A DNA stretch of 64,000 nucleotides from Paracoccus denitrificans. Its GTDB lineage: Bacteria > Pseudomonadota > Alphaproteobacteria > Rhodobacterales > Rhodobacteraceae. The position numbers and the translations under genes are program-made. Below are positions 33,086 to 40,774 of this stretch, piece by piece. Location: contig VAFL01000008.1 in the NCBI GenBank assembly GCA_005768755.1, forward strand, positions 62,001 through 126,000, written 5' to 3'. The notes beneath the pieces are model-generated. The model was given only the letters and a program-made list of their open reading frames with translations, was not told the origin of the DNA and made no database searches. Each line of letters begins with the position of its first letter. Within the stretch, counting starts at the first letter, position 1.

Positions 33086-35170
33086 ATGACCGTCAATACA
33101 CACCCGGCCGAAACTGCGGATCTCGGCCTGCACGATCCGCTTGCAGAAAGCTTTCCGTCAAATCTGCAGGGCCGCATCCTGTTCTGGATTGCGGTCATCT
33201 TCTCGCTTTATCAGATCGCGACGGCGGCGCATCTTCTGAACCTGAACAGCCAGATCCAGCGCGCCTTTCACCTGGGCTTTCTGCTGCTTCTGGGCTTTCC
33301 GCTGCTAAGCCTGCTACGCCGTCGGGCGCAGCACTGGATGATCCTGGCCTGGGGGATGGGTCTGCTTGGCGTGGCCATCGCCACCTATCAGTGGATCGAG
33401 TATGTGCCGCTGATGATGCGCGCGGGCGACATCAATGGCACGGATACGATCTTTGGCATCCTGACCCTGATCGCTGTCTTCGCCGCAGCCTGGGTGGTCA
33501 TGGGGCCAGCCCTGCCGATCGTCGCGGGTGTGTTCCTGATCTATGCGCTGTTTGGACAGTATTTCCCCGGTGCCTTGCAGACGCGCGGATACTCGCTTGA
33601 ACAGGTTGTCGAGCAGATGTCCTTCGGCACAGAGGGCATCTACGGCACACCGCTTTATGTCAGCGCGACTTATATCTTCCTGTTCATTCTATTCGGCTCG
33701 TTCCTTGAACGCGCCGGGATGATCAAGCTGTTCACCGACGTATCGCTTGGATTGGTCGGCCACAAGATGGGCGGCGCAGCCAAGGTTTCGGTCGTCAGCT
33801 CTGGCCTGATGGGCACAATCTCCGGTTCTGGTGTCGCAAATGTTGTCACGACAGGACAGTTCACCATTCCGCTGATGAAAAGCTTTGGCTATCGCCCGGC
33901 CTTCGCTGGCGGGGTCGAGGCGACGGCGTCAATGGGCGGACAGATCATGCCGCCCGTCATGGGCGCGGTTGCCTTCATCATGGCCGAAACCCTGGGCGTT
34001 CCCTATGTCGAAGTCGTGCGCGCCGCGATCGTCCCGGCGATCCTTTATTTTGCGTCGGCCTTCTGGATGGTCCATCTGGAGGCAGGCCGTCGCGACCTGC
34101 GCGGCATGGCGAAAGAAGATCTGCCCTCTGCCTCTGCTGCGTTGCGCAAGGGTTGGTATCTGATCCTTCCGCTTGCGGTGCTTGTCTATCTGCTGTTCTC
34201 GGGCTTCACACCGCTTTACGCGGGCGCGGTCGGGCTGGCCCTGACGATCATGCTGATCCTTGGGGCGTCGCTGATGCTGGGCTTGCCCGCAGGTGTGATC
34301 CGGCTGATCTTCTGGATCGGTCTTGGACTGCTGGTCGGCTTTGTCCTGCAGACCGGTCAGGAAGTGCTGCTGTGGTATGTGGTCGGCGCGCTGATGCTGC
34401 TCAGCCTGGTGACCAATGGCGGACGCCAGACCATCTGGCAGGTGATCGAAAGCCTGGCCGAAGGCGCCAAGACCGCCCTACCCGTCGGCGTCGCCTGTGC
34501 CCTTGTCGGCGTGATCATCGGCACCATGACGCTGACCGGCGCGGCCAATACGTTCGGGATCTTCATCGTCAGTGTGGGTGAGAATTCGCTGCTGCTGTCG
34601 CTGATCCTGACGATGGTGACCTGTATTGTGCTGGGCATGGGCATCCCCACGATCCCGAACTATATCATCACCTCGTCCATCGCCGCGCCCGCGCTGTTGG
34701 AACTGGGCGTACCGCTGATCGTCAGCCATATGTTCGTGTTCTATTTCGGTATCCTCGCCGATCTGACGCCGCCGGTCGCCCTGGCCTGTTTTGCCGCCGC
34801 GCCAATCGCAAGGGAATCCGGTTTCAAGATCAGCCTCGAAGCGATCAAGGTCGCCGCCGCGGGTTTCGTTATTCCCTATATGGCCGTCTTTACACCGGCC
34901 CTGATGCTTCAGGCCGGTGGTCCGCTTGCAGAGACCTTGGGTTTCCCGCTGGCGGTGGCTTATATCGTGTTCAAATGCCTGCTCGCGATCGGGCTGTGGG
35001 GTGTCGCGGTGATTGGCTGGCTTGGCTATCGCCTGCCGCTTTGGCAGCGCGCCCTTGCGATGATCGCGGCCTTCACGCTGATTGCCGCACTTCCGATGAC
35101 GGATGAGATCGGCTTTGGGTTGACCGTGCTGTTCGGCGTCATTTGGTGGCTAAGAAGGAAAACGTCATGA
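33086..35170 (+). CDS. TRAP transporter fused permease (TAXI type)
   Basis: A 694-residue membrane protein in which the small and large TRAP permeases are fused: an N-terminal four-helix part (about residues 28-160) and a DctM-like part with GGAAKVSVVSSGLMGTISGSGVANV, GGVEATASMGGQIMPPVMGA and MGIPTIPNYIITSSIAAPAL. Fusion is usual for TAXI systems. It should move the ligand of the upstream binding protein using an ion gradient. The stop overlaps the DUF1850 ATG (ATGA). Confidence 0.95.
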   Translation: MTVNTHPAETADLGLHDPLAESFPSNLQGRILFWIAVIFSLYQIATAAHLLNLNSQIQRAFHLGFLLLLGFPLLSLLRRRAQHWMILAWGMGLLGVAIATYQWIEYVPLMMRAGDINGTDTIFGILTLIAVFAAAWVVMGPALPIVAGVFLIYALFGQYFPGALQTRGYSLEQVVEQMSFGTEGIYGTPLYVSATYIFLFILFGSFLERAGMIKLFTDVSLGLVGHKMGGAAKVSVVSSGLMGTISGSGVANVVTTGQFTIPLMKSFGYRPAFAGGVEATASMGGQIMPPVMGAVAFIMAETLGVPYVEVVRAAIVPAILYFASAFWMVHLEAGRRDLRGMAKEDLPSASAALRKGWYLILPLAVLVYLLFSGFTPLYAGAVGLALTIMLILGASLMLGLPAGVIRLIFWIGLGLLVGFVLQTGQEVLLWYVVGALMLLSLVTNGGRQTIWQVIESLAEGAKTALPVGVACALVGVIIGTMTLTGAANTFGIFIVSVGENSLLLSLILTMVTCIVLGMGIPTIPNYIITSSIAAPALLELGVPLIVSHMFVFYFGILADLTPPVALACFAAAPIARESGFKISLEAIKVAAAGFVIPYMAVFTPALMLQAGGPLAETLGFPLAVAYIVFKCLLAIGLWGVAVIGWLGYRLPLWQRALAMIAAFTLIAALPMTDEIGFGLTVLFGVIWWLRRKTS

Positions 35171-35523
35171 GCTGTCTGCTGATCGGCGCCGTTGCTGTCG
35201 CCCTGTCAGGCGATCGCTTCACGCTCGAGTGGACGCATTCCGTTGAGAAGGTCGATTGGCGAGAGGAATGGATCGTCAATGATGCCGGGCTGCGCCTGAT
35301 GAAAGCGGCGGTGAAGGGTTCTGGCGCCGGCATGGAGCCGGGACCCAACGCAAAACTTGAAGATGGCTGGTGGGTCTGGCGGCCCAACCGCCCGCCGGTG
35401 CCCGAACTCGTGCTGGCAGCATCGGGGGCGACGCCGTCTGCATGGCGTCTTTGCGACGGCGATGATTGCCGCGATCTGGGGGCAGAGGCAGGTGACGCAA
35501 TCACAATCAAACCATGTCCCTGA
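35167..35523 (+). CDS. DUF1850 protein of the TAXI-TRAP operon
   Basis: A 118-residue protein with the DUF1850 core FTLEWTHSVEKVDWREEWIV. A short hydrophobic N-terminus (MSCLLIGAVAVALSG) suggests export. DUF1850 genes are recurrently found with TAXI-TRAP transporters and are thought to be accessory subunits of unknown role. It overlaps the permease by four bases. Two cysteine-containing turns (LCDGDDCRDLG) lie near the end. Confidence 0.88.
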   Translation: MSCLLIGAVAVALSGDRFTLEWTHSVEKVDWREEWIVNDAGLRLMKAAVKGSGAGMEPGPNAKLEDGWWVWRPNRPPVPELVLAASGATPSAWRLCDGDDCRDLGAEAGDAITIKPCP

Positions 35524-35545
35524 CATCGCAGAACGCGACGTAATT

Positions 35546-35576
35546 AAAAAGGCCCGCCGTTTCCGGCGGGCCTTTT
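35546..35576. terminator. Bidirectional terminator
   Basis: A perfect 11-bp stem AAGGCCCGCCG/CGGCGGGCCTT with a TTTC loop, A-run on the left and TTTT on the right, between the convergent DUF1850 and holin-like genes. Confidence 0.88.
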
Positions 35577-35595
35577 CTGCAAATGGCAAGACGGA

Positions 35596-36252
35596 TCAAT
35601 AATAGTAATCGTCTTCCCATTCGTCATCGTCGTAATAGAAATCGTCCTTGCTGCGGCTGCGGCTAAGCGCGCCCGCCAGGACCATCCCCACGGCAAAGGC
35701 CCCAGCCAACCCAATTCCAGGACCGGCTTTCGGCTCCATCGCGGTGTCCAGGGTTTCGCGTGCTTCCGAAAGAAGCTCTCCACCCTTGCTGGCAACCTTC
35801 GAGACTTCCTTGCCAGCGCCCGAGGCCAGATCACCCGCGCCGTGTGCGACGTTCGACACTTTGTCAGCGACCCCGCCGAACAGCGACGATACCTTGGCCT
35901 TGGCACCTTCCACGGCGCTTCCGGCTTCGTACTTGACGCGGTCAATCGCCGCTTCCGTCGCCAGGCCGACCCGCGTTTCGACTTCGCTGCGCAGATCATC
36001 CGCCGACGGAACAGCATGCTTTTCCTTGGAAGACGCTAACCACACAATCAGTCCAATGACAGCAAAGGCGCCGCCGATGATCAGCGAGGCATAGGCTGGC
36101 CCCAGTTCGAGATGCCAGGCCAGCCAACTCCACAAGGCTGCAAGCAGGAAACCTGCCCCGATCAGCAAGGCGACGCTGGCCCCGGCTTTCATGCCAGCCC
36201 GGCGGGCCTTGTCACCAAGTGCAAGCTGCATCCGGTTGACGTAATCGAACAT
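35596..36252 (-). CDS. Membrane protein with phage-holin-like N-terminus
   Basis: A 218-residue protein. Two hydrophobic segments (about residues 25-48 and 54-74) resemble the holin_3_6/holin-X family of chromosomal membrane proteins. A long amphipathic Ala/Gly/Lys/Glu helical region (about 80-170, for example AKAKVSSLFGGVADKVSN) follows, then a third hydrophobic stretch (about 178-195) and an acidic, Tyr-rich end (DDFYYDDDEWEDDYYY). No phage genes are near, so a cell-envelope stress role is more likely than lysis. It is the second gene after the DUF883-like gene, 13 bases apart. Confidence 0.75.
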   Translation of the reverse strand: MFDYVNRMQLALGDKARRAGMKAGASVALLIGAGFLLAALWSWLAWHLELGPAYASLIIGGAFAVIGLIVWLASSKEKHAVPSADDLRSEVETRVGLATEAAIDRVKYEAGSAVEGAKAKVSSLFGGVADKVSNVAHGAGDLASGAGKEVSKVASKGGELLSEARETLDTAMEPKAGPGIGLAGAFAVGMVLAGALSRSRSKDDFYYDDDEWEDDYYY

Positions 36253-36265
36253 GGTTGGCCTCCGC

Positions 36266-36607
36266 TTAGCGGCGTGCGATCAGCAGGCCCACCAGGAAGC
36301 CCACACCAACGGCAATGCCAAGCGCCTGCGCCGGATTGCGACGCACGGCGTCGGACAGATCGTCGTAATAAACTTCGGCCTGCGAAGCCAGTTGCTGCGC
36401 GCCGTCCTGGCCTTTGCGATAAAGGCGGCGGGCCTCATCCTTGGCGGCTTCGGCATATTCATGGCCCAGTTCGCGCGCGGATTCTGCATATTCGCCGGCC
36501 TTGTCGACTGCCTGACGGGCAGCGCCCTGTGCTTTGGCGGTGGCGCCTTCTACGGCGGTCTTCGCATCTTCTTTGAGGTTTTCGGCGCTATATTCGTTCT
36601 TGGACAT
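36266..36607 (-). CDS. DUF883/ElaB-like membrane-anchored protein
   Basis: A 113-residue protein with a charged helical body (about 1-85) and one C-terminal hydrophobic segment (AVGVGFLVGLLIARR), preceded by VRRNPAQALGIA, the typical DUF883/ElaB/YqjD ending. In E. coli these tail-anchored proteins associate with ribosomes in stationary phase and are stress-induced. GGAGGGA precedes the ATG. A candidate EcfG-type promoter lies 42-67 bases upstream. Confidence 0.85.
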   Translation of the reverse strand: MSKNEYSAENLKEDAKTAVEGATAKAQGAARQAVDKAGEYAESARELGHEYAEAAKDEARRLYRKGQDGAQQLASQAEVYYDDLSDAVRRNPAQALGIAVGVGFLVGLLIARR

Positions 36608-36648
36608 TACGTCCCTCCTTCAGCGAAAAAATTCACGTTGCCTTTCGA

Positions 36649-36674
36649 AACGCAGCCCGGGCGTGGCCCGTTCC
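36649..36674 (-). promoter_or_regulatory. Candidate EcfG (general stress) promoter
   Basis: On the minus strand GGAAC (36670-36674) and CGTT (36649-36652) are separated by 17 bases, matching the alphaproteobacterial EcfG consensus GGAAC-N16/17-CGTT. The predicted start of transcription is about 35 bases ahead of the DUF883-like ATG. The products downstream are of the type usually found in general-stress regulons. Confidence 0.6.
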
Positions 36675-36773
36675 GCGCCAAGGCATAAATCTTTGGCAAA
36701 TGACTGAAATTCTTCTGCCCGCGGCGGAGGTCAGCCCAGCAGATCGTCGCGCGCAACAGGATCGATTGAGGGA

Positions 36774-36850
36774 TGGTACCGCCTCCCCGGCTTGAACGGG
36801 GGACCTCTGGATCCACAATCCAGCGCTCTAACCAACTGAGCTAAGGCGGC
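36774..36850 (-). tRNA. tRNA-His (anticodon GTG)
   Basis: A 77-base tRNA including encoded CCA. Acceptor stem GCCGCCT/AGGCGGT, D stem GCTC/GAGC, anticodon stem-loop CTGGA-TTGTGGA-TCCAG with GTG at 36814-36816, T stem CCCCG/CGGGG. The base before position 1 is T, not G, and the discriminator is A73, the derived state known from many alphaproteobacteria whose histidyl-tRNA synthetase does not need G-1. Confidence 0.95.
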
Positions 36851-36946
36851 ACGATGCGGGTGATTTAGCGTCGCGCGGGCCCGGATGCAAGGCCGGACTT
36901 GCCGCAATTTCACCAGCAGGTTAGGACAGGAAAAAAGGAACGCGCC

Positions 36947-37165
36947 ATGGGTATCAACAGCGAAAGCGATATTGCAGCCAATATACAGATCGGGCCGACC
37001 GATCAGGGCATGGTGCGTATCTACGTCGAGGGCGATGGAATTGACCTGCCGCTGGACTTCGACCCCGATGAAGCGACCGAAATCGCCGAGGAATTGCTGG
37101 CGGCCGTGGAAGCGGCGCGCAATGTCGGCGCCCCGAAATCGGGCAAGGGCAAGCCCCGCCGTTAG
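36947..37165 (+). CDS. DUF6324 family protein
   Basis: A 72-residue acidic protein (MGINSESDIAANIQIGPTDQ, then a short beta-like part and an acidic helix DFDPDEATEIAEELLAAVEA). It fits the DUF6324 family of Rhodobacterales; the function is unknown. AAGGA is seven bases upstream of the ATG. Its stop overlaps the convergent mmcB stop. Confidence 0.78.
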   Translation: MGINSESDIAANIQIGPTDQGMVRIYVEGDGIDLPLDFDPDEATEIAEELLAAVEAARNVGAPKSGKGKPRR

Positions 37166-37635
37166 TCTGGCCCGGTGCCCGCCGGATCTGTCAGCCCCTG
37201 CAACCTGATCGAGGCAATGCGCGCGATATCCCGCGTCAGCCGCGTTCGGCGTGCCCCTGTCATTTTCGTCAGGGGCGAATCGCGCAGAATTTCTGCGCCG
37301 TAAGCATCCGCTCGGATCAGCCCGGTATCGGGCGGCAGCAGGTCGTCTGGAAAATCGGTGTCAACGGCCCAGTAGAATCGATCGCTCCATTCGAGATAGT
37401 TCTGCCATTTGCGATCGCCGGCAAAATCCGCACGGCAGCTTTTGCATTCGACGATCCAGATTTCGCCCGTTGGCGTGATTGAAATCACGTCCACACGCAG
37501 CCCGCGAGATGGAACGAACTCGCACAGGACCGCATGATCGAGACTGCGGAGCATTCGCGCCACTCCGCGCGCCAATCGGAACCCGGGCTGGTCCGGCAGG
37601 CCAGGGTCGACCTGATGTTGATCAGAAAACGTCAT
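37162..37635 (-). CDS. mmcB: MmcB family DNA repair protein
   Basis: A 157-residue protein with a PD-(D/E)xK nuclease-like core: R-V-D-V-I-S-I-T-P-T-G-E-I-W-I-V-E-C-K supplies D...ExK (about residues 47-66), followed by WQNYLEWSDRFYWAV. In Caulobacter mmcB is SOS-induced and needed for mitomycin C resistance. The ATG at 37635 is chosen; a TTG at 37659 would add eight residues but would put the candidate LexA box inside the gene. Four bases of 3' overlap with DUF6324. Confidence 0.85.
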   Translation of the reverse strand: MTFSDQHQVDPGLPDQPGFRLARGVARMLRSLDHAVLCEFVPSRGLRVDVISITPTGEIWIVECKSCRADFAGDRKWQNYLEWSDRFYWAVDTDFPDDLLPPDTGLIRADAYGAEILRDSPLTKMTGARRTRLTRDIARIASIRLQGLTDPAGTGPD

Positions 37636-37646
37636 GACGCGAACAT

Positions 37647-37661
37647 GAACAAAACGCAAAC
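37647..37661 (-). promoter_or_regulatory. Near-consensus LexA box of mmcB
   Basis: The minus strand reads GTTT-N7-GTTC, one mismatch from the alphaproteobacterial LexA operator GTTC-N7-GTTC, ending 11 bases before the mmcB ATG. Position and target gene agree with SOS control. Confidence 0.5.
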
Positions 37662-37786
37662 ATCCTGCAAGGCCCTGTCAGCACCAATCCGCATTGCGCG
37701 GCCCTTGAAAGCGCCGCCAGCGGGCCCTATCTGTTGACACCGGCGAGGTTCTGCTCTTCTCGTGTGGGCCACTTTTTCCACTGGCC

Positions 37787-37932
37787 TATAATTTCTCGAT
37801 GGGAGCTGGCTCTGTCATGACCCTGGTCATGTTACCCGGCGCCCACCTGGTACTCCAGGCTTTCGGGAAAACCTGCGCACCCACGGTCGCTGCGGTTCTC
37901 GTCACATGCCGTCCCCTCGGGGGCGGCATTTT
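37787..37932 (+). ncRNA. ssrS: Candidate structured RNA, 6S-like
   Basis: A perfect -10 TATAAT (37787-37792) is followed by about 135 bases without a coding frame and then a terminator (37906-37932). The RNA folds as a long interrupted rod: GGGAGC (37801-37806) with GTTCTC (37895-37900), CCCG (37835-37838) with CGGG (37864-37867), and an apical CCTGG-TACT-CCAGG (37846-37859). A competing local hairpin CATGAC-CCTG-GTCATG (37816-37831) sits on the 5' arm. A rod with a central open region and alternative hairpin is the 6S RNA design, but I assign it from architecture, not sequence match; another housekeeping or regulatory RNA is possible. Confidence 0.5.
37906..37932 (+). terminator. Terminator of the structured RNA
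   Basis: An inverted repeat ATGCCGTCCCC/GGGGGCGGCAT with one G-T pair, followed by TTTTC. Confidence 0.7.
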
Positions 37933-37945
37933 CATTTGCGACACG

Positions 37946-37973
37946 GAAAAAGGGCGGTCCGAAGACCGCCCTT
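37946..37973 (-). terminator. Terminator of the DUF481 gene
   Basis: A perfect 10-bp stem AAGGGCGGTC/GACCGCCCTT with a CGAA loop; on the minus strand it is followed by a T run. It lies 33 bases after the DUF481 gene. Confidence 0.85.
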
Positions 37974-38005
37974 CCCGAGAGACTTTTGTTCCGGGAGGGA
38001 CCGGA

Positions 38006-38932
38006 TCAGAAGCCGTACACCAGCGAAACACCCAGCGTGTTGTCGGTGCGGATGTCGCGCGTTTCCTGGTATTCGGTCGAGTAGGAGACGCGGGTCGCCA
38101 GCTGATCCGACATCTTGAAGTTGACGCCGAATTCGTTGGTGATCTCATCACCGGCCTCGTCCGAGGTCAGATAGTCGGTATCGTTGGTGATGAACACCGT
38201 GTCGTTGAAGCGATGGTAGAAGCGCGACGACAGGATGTAACCGGTTTCGGTGTCCGAACGCAGGTTGTCATCTGCATCGAAGTCAACAGCCTGGGTGTAG
38301 CGAACGCCAACACCACCCTGGACGCGCCAGGTGGTATCCTGCGTGTTCAGGACGCGGTAACCAGGACCGAAGCCCAGGAATGCATCGCGCTTTTTGCGGC
38401 CTTCCAGTTCTTCGATTTCGTCGGCGTCCAGCAGGCCGTCGTTGTAGTCGTCCAGTTCTTCGCTGACCATGCCGTCCTGATTGATACGGCCCAGAGCGAA
38501 GGCATAGAAACGGTCGTTGAAGTAGTACTGCGCGTCATAGATCGCGTAGACTTCTTCCTGATCCTTGTCGCCATCGGTGTCTTCACCGAATTCCATGCCG
38601 ATACCAACCGACTGTGCGAACTGGCCTTGGTTGTATGCCAGACGACCGGCCAGAGCGAAGTCCTGGCTTTCGTCGTTCCCACTGGAACCGGCATATGTCA
38701 TCGACACGCCACCAAACAGGCCCTGACGGCGGTCCTGCGGACCAAAGCGGTCAGAGTCGTTCGAACGGGCGAAATCGTCTTCAACGGCTTCCTGAACGTC
38801 GTCGATGCGATCGTTGACGTCCGAAACACCTGCGATGTTCGCGCCAGTGGTAATTTCGGTCTGGGCGAATGCAGGGAGCGACAGGGTCGTCGCGATGGCG
38901 GTAGCGCCGGCGAGAAGAGCAACTGCTTTCAT
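38006..38932 (-). CDS. DUF481-type outer-membrane beta-barrel protein
   Basis: A 308-residue protein with a signal peptide (MKAVALLAGATAIATTLSLP then AFAQ). The mature part has many alternating-hydrophobicity strands and ends with aromatic Phe (LGVSLVYGF), the outer-membrane insertion signal. The strand pattern and acidic linker segments fit the DUF481/YdiY family. The ATG at 38932 is chosen because TGAGGA is nine bases upstream; a second ATG at 38941 immediately abuts that element. The role is unknown; porin-like or structural. Confidence 0.8.
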   Translation of the reverse strand: MKAVALLAGATAIATTLSLPAFAQTEITTGANIAGVSDVNDRIDDVQEAVEDDFARSNDSDRFGPQDRRQGLFGGVSMTYAGSSGNDESQDFALAGRLAYNQGQFAQSVGIGMEFGEDTDGDKDQEEVYAIYDAQYYFNDRFYAFALGRINQDGMVSEELDDYNDGLLDADEIEELEGRKKRDAFLGFGPGYRVLNTQDTTWRVQGGVGVRYTQAVDFDADDNLRSDTETGYILSSRFYHRFNDTVFITNDTDYLTSDEAGDEITNEFGVNFKMSDQLATRVSYSTEYQETRDIRTDNTLGVSLVYGF

Positions 38933-38941
38933 GAATTTCAT

Positions 38942-39314
38942 CCTCACGTTACTGGTGATGCAACATCGGTCGCCGCATCATCTCCACCCACCAACTACGC
39001 CTGCGGGCGCCAGGTTTCCACGCCCACCCGTCTATCAATTCAGTCGCGCGTTTGTGACGAAAGGCGATGGAACCATTTGAGAAGAGGCTCTGACACGCTG
39101 TACTCAACGCCGAAAATGTCTTTTGTTTCAGGTGGCTGCTGTTAGCGTTAAACCGACCGGTTTTGATCACGCTTCGTTCACGTAAGCGCTGTTGAGGTTA
39201 CATTTTCGTTACGAATTAGGGCTGATTGTGATGGTTGGCGTGACCAAATTAACACAATATTTGACAAGTTTGGTGTCCGGCAACTTGTCGCTGCGGCTTG
39301 ATCAGGAAACTGCC
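38942..39314. other. Intergenic stretch, 373 bases
   Basis: It holds the promoter region of the DUF481 gene on the minus strand and AT-rich sequence (39110-39270) that includes several TTAA-containing words. I see no convincing gene, RNA or terminator in it. Confidence 0.5.
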
Positions 39315-39629
39315 TTACCGTGTTCGATTCGGCGATTTGGCCGGCACAGACGCCAAGGCGCGGGCATTACCGGCCGGCGCGCGACGCCCCTTGCCAGTGT
39401 CGTCATCGCGTTCGGCTAGGCTCATGACGGCTATGGCGAACTGCACGCCGGCAAACAGGACCGTGTGAAAGGTCACCAGCATGACCACAGCGACCCAACC
39501 CATGGCGTCTGCCAGCACGAGATGGCGCAGATGCGCGATATCGAACGCGACAAGCAGGCCGGTAAAGACGATTGCCAGCACGAAGCCCACGGCGACATTC
39601 ACGATGTAAAGACGGATTAACTCTGGCAT
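39315..39629 (-). CDS. Small two-span membrane protein
   Basis: A 104-residue protein: a short N-terminus, two hydrophobic segments (about residues 6-30 and 42-68) and a basic, hydrophilic C-terminal tail (DDDTGKGRRAPAGNARA). GGGGA precedes the ATG at 39629. It lies 118 bases downstream of nusB on the same strand and may belong to that unit. No family is recognised. Confidence 0.65.
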   Translation of the reverse strand: MPELIRLYIVNVAVGFVLAIVFTGLLVAFDIAHLRHLVLADAMGWVAVVMLVTFHTVLFAGVQFAIAVMSLAERDDDTGKGRRAPAGNARALASVPAKSPNRTR

Positions 39630-39747
39630 CAGCCATCCCCGCAACTGTCCTTGGCACCATGCTAGCACCAAAGACTGGCCAGGGATACGTCTGCGTGTCG
39701 GGACGATCGGGATGCAGCATGCGGCCTGTATCGCCGCAAAATGCAGG

Positions 39748-40224
39748 CTAGCCGAACGTGTCGGGCGCGGCTTCGCGCGCCATGTGGTCCAGAACGGCGT
39801 TGACGAACTTCGTTTCGCGCCCATCCGGGAAGAATGCGTCACAGATGCCGACATACTCGCTGATGATGACCCGCGGCGGGGCCTTGCCCGCGACCAGCTC
39901 GGCACCGGCGGCGCGGAACAAGGCACGCAGCACCGGGTCGATGCGGTCGATCGGCCAGCGGGCGACAAGGGCCCGGTCCGTCATCTGGTCGACCTTGCCC
40001 TGCCAGGTTACCGCATCTTCCAGAATGCGGGCGAACAGTGCGCTGTCGGCATCGGCGCTGACTTCGTCATCATGTTCGTATCCGATGCGCCATTCTTCGA
40101 ACTCGCGCCGGACACGGTCGGCCGACTGGCCGGCGGCCTCCATCTGGAACAGGGCCTGCACGGCATAGAAACGCGCGGCGGTGCTGCGCTGTCGGCGCTC
40201 ATCATGTCGTCTGGGGCTGGTCAT
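39748..40224 (-). CDS. nusB: Transcription antitermination factor NusB
   Basis: A 158-residue all-helical NusB with RSTAARFYAVQALFQME at the start and the C-terminal VPR-like block PPRVIISEYVGICDAFF and KFVNAVLDHMARE. It binds NusE (S10) and boxA RNA for antitermination of rRNA operons. Translation overlaps ribH by four bases (ATGA), the usual ribH-nusB order. Confidence 0.96.
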   Translation of the reverse strand: MTSPRRHDERRQRSTAARFYAVQALFQMEAAGQSADRVRREFEEWRIGYEHDDEVSADADSALFARILEDAVTWQGKVDQMTDRALVARWPIDRIDPVLRALFRAAGAELVAGKAPPRVIISEYVGICDAFFPDGRETKFVNAVLDHMAREAAPDTFG

Positions 40225-40772
40225 GCGCCGGTTGGTCCTTCAAGTCGCCCCGCAAGCCGGATCGGGTCATTCTCCCCGGGATCGGGGGCCGAGCGCTGGC
40301 GGGTGGGCGCGTATTTGCGCGACAATGCGACCAGATGCAAGGCTGCCGCAGCAGCCCCGCCGCCCTTGTCCTGTCCATCGGGTGCCGCGCGTACAATCGC
40401 CTGTGCTTCAGTCTCGACCGTCAGGATACCATTGCCGATGGCATGTCCGTCCAGCCCCAACAACGTCAAGCCACGAGAACTGTCATTGCACACCGTGTCG
40501 TAATGCGTCGTTTCACCCCGTATGACGCAGCCCAAGGCGACGAAACCGTCATAACACCCGCTGCGCGCCGCCATCCCGATTGCCGTCGGGATCTCCAATG
40601 CGCCCGGAACCTCGATCAGGTCGACCACTGCGCCGACCTTGCCAGACACCGCACGGGCACCTGCCACAAGATTGTCCGCGATTTCGCGGTAATAGGGCGA
40701 GACGACAATCAGCAGCCTGACAGTCGCGTCGAATGACGGCAACGGAAGCTGGTAATGGGAAATGCTGGCCAT
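40221..40772 (-). CDS. ribH: 6,7-dimethyl-8-ribityllumazine synthase
   Basis: A 183-residue lumazine synthase that condenses 5-amino-6-ribitylaminouracil with 3,4-dihydroxy-2-butanone 4-phosphate. Typical motifs are VPGALEIPTAI and FVALGCVIRGETTHYDTVC (catalytic His). The C-terminus is extended by about 25 residues. GGAG eight bases upstream selects the ATG at 40772. Two bases separate it from ribBX. Confidence 0.97.
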   Translation of the reverse strand: MASISHYQLPLPSFDATVRLLIVVSPYYREIADNLVAGARAVSGKVGAVVDLIEVPGALEIPTAIGMAARSGCYDGFVALGCVIRGETTHYDTVCNDSSRGLTLLGLDGHAIGNGILTVETEAQAIVRAAPDGQDKGGGAAAAALHLVALSRKYAPTRQRSAPDPGENDPIRLAGRLEGPTGA

Positions 40773-40774
40773 GT

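Noticed and set aside
35596..36252. Prophage remnant suggested by the holin-like protein
   Set aside because: No endolysin, integrase or structural gene nearby; this holin-like family is common on chromosomes.
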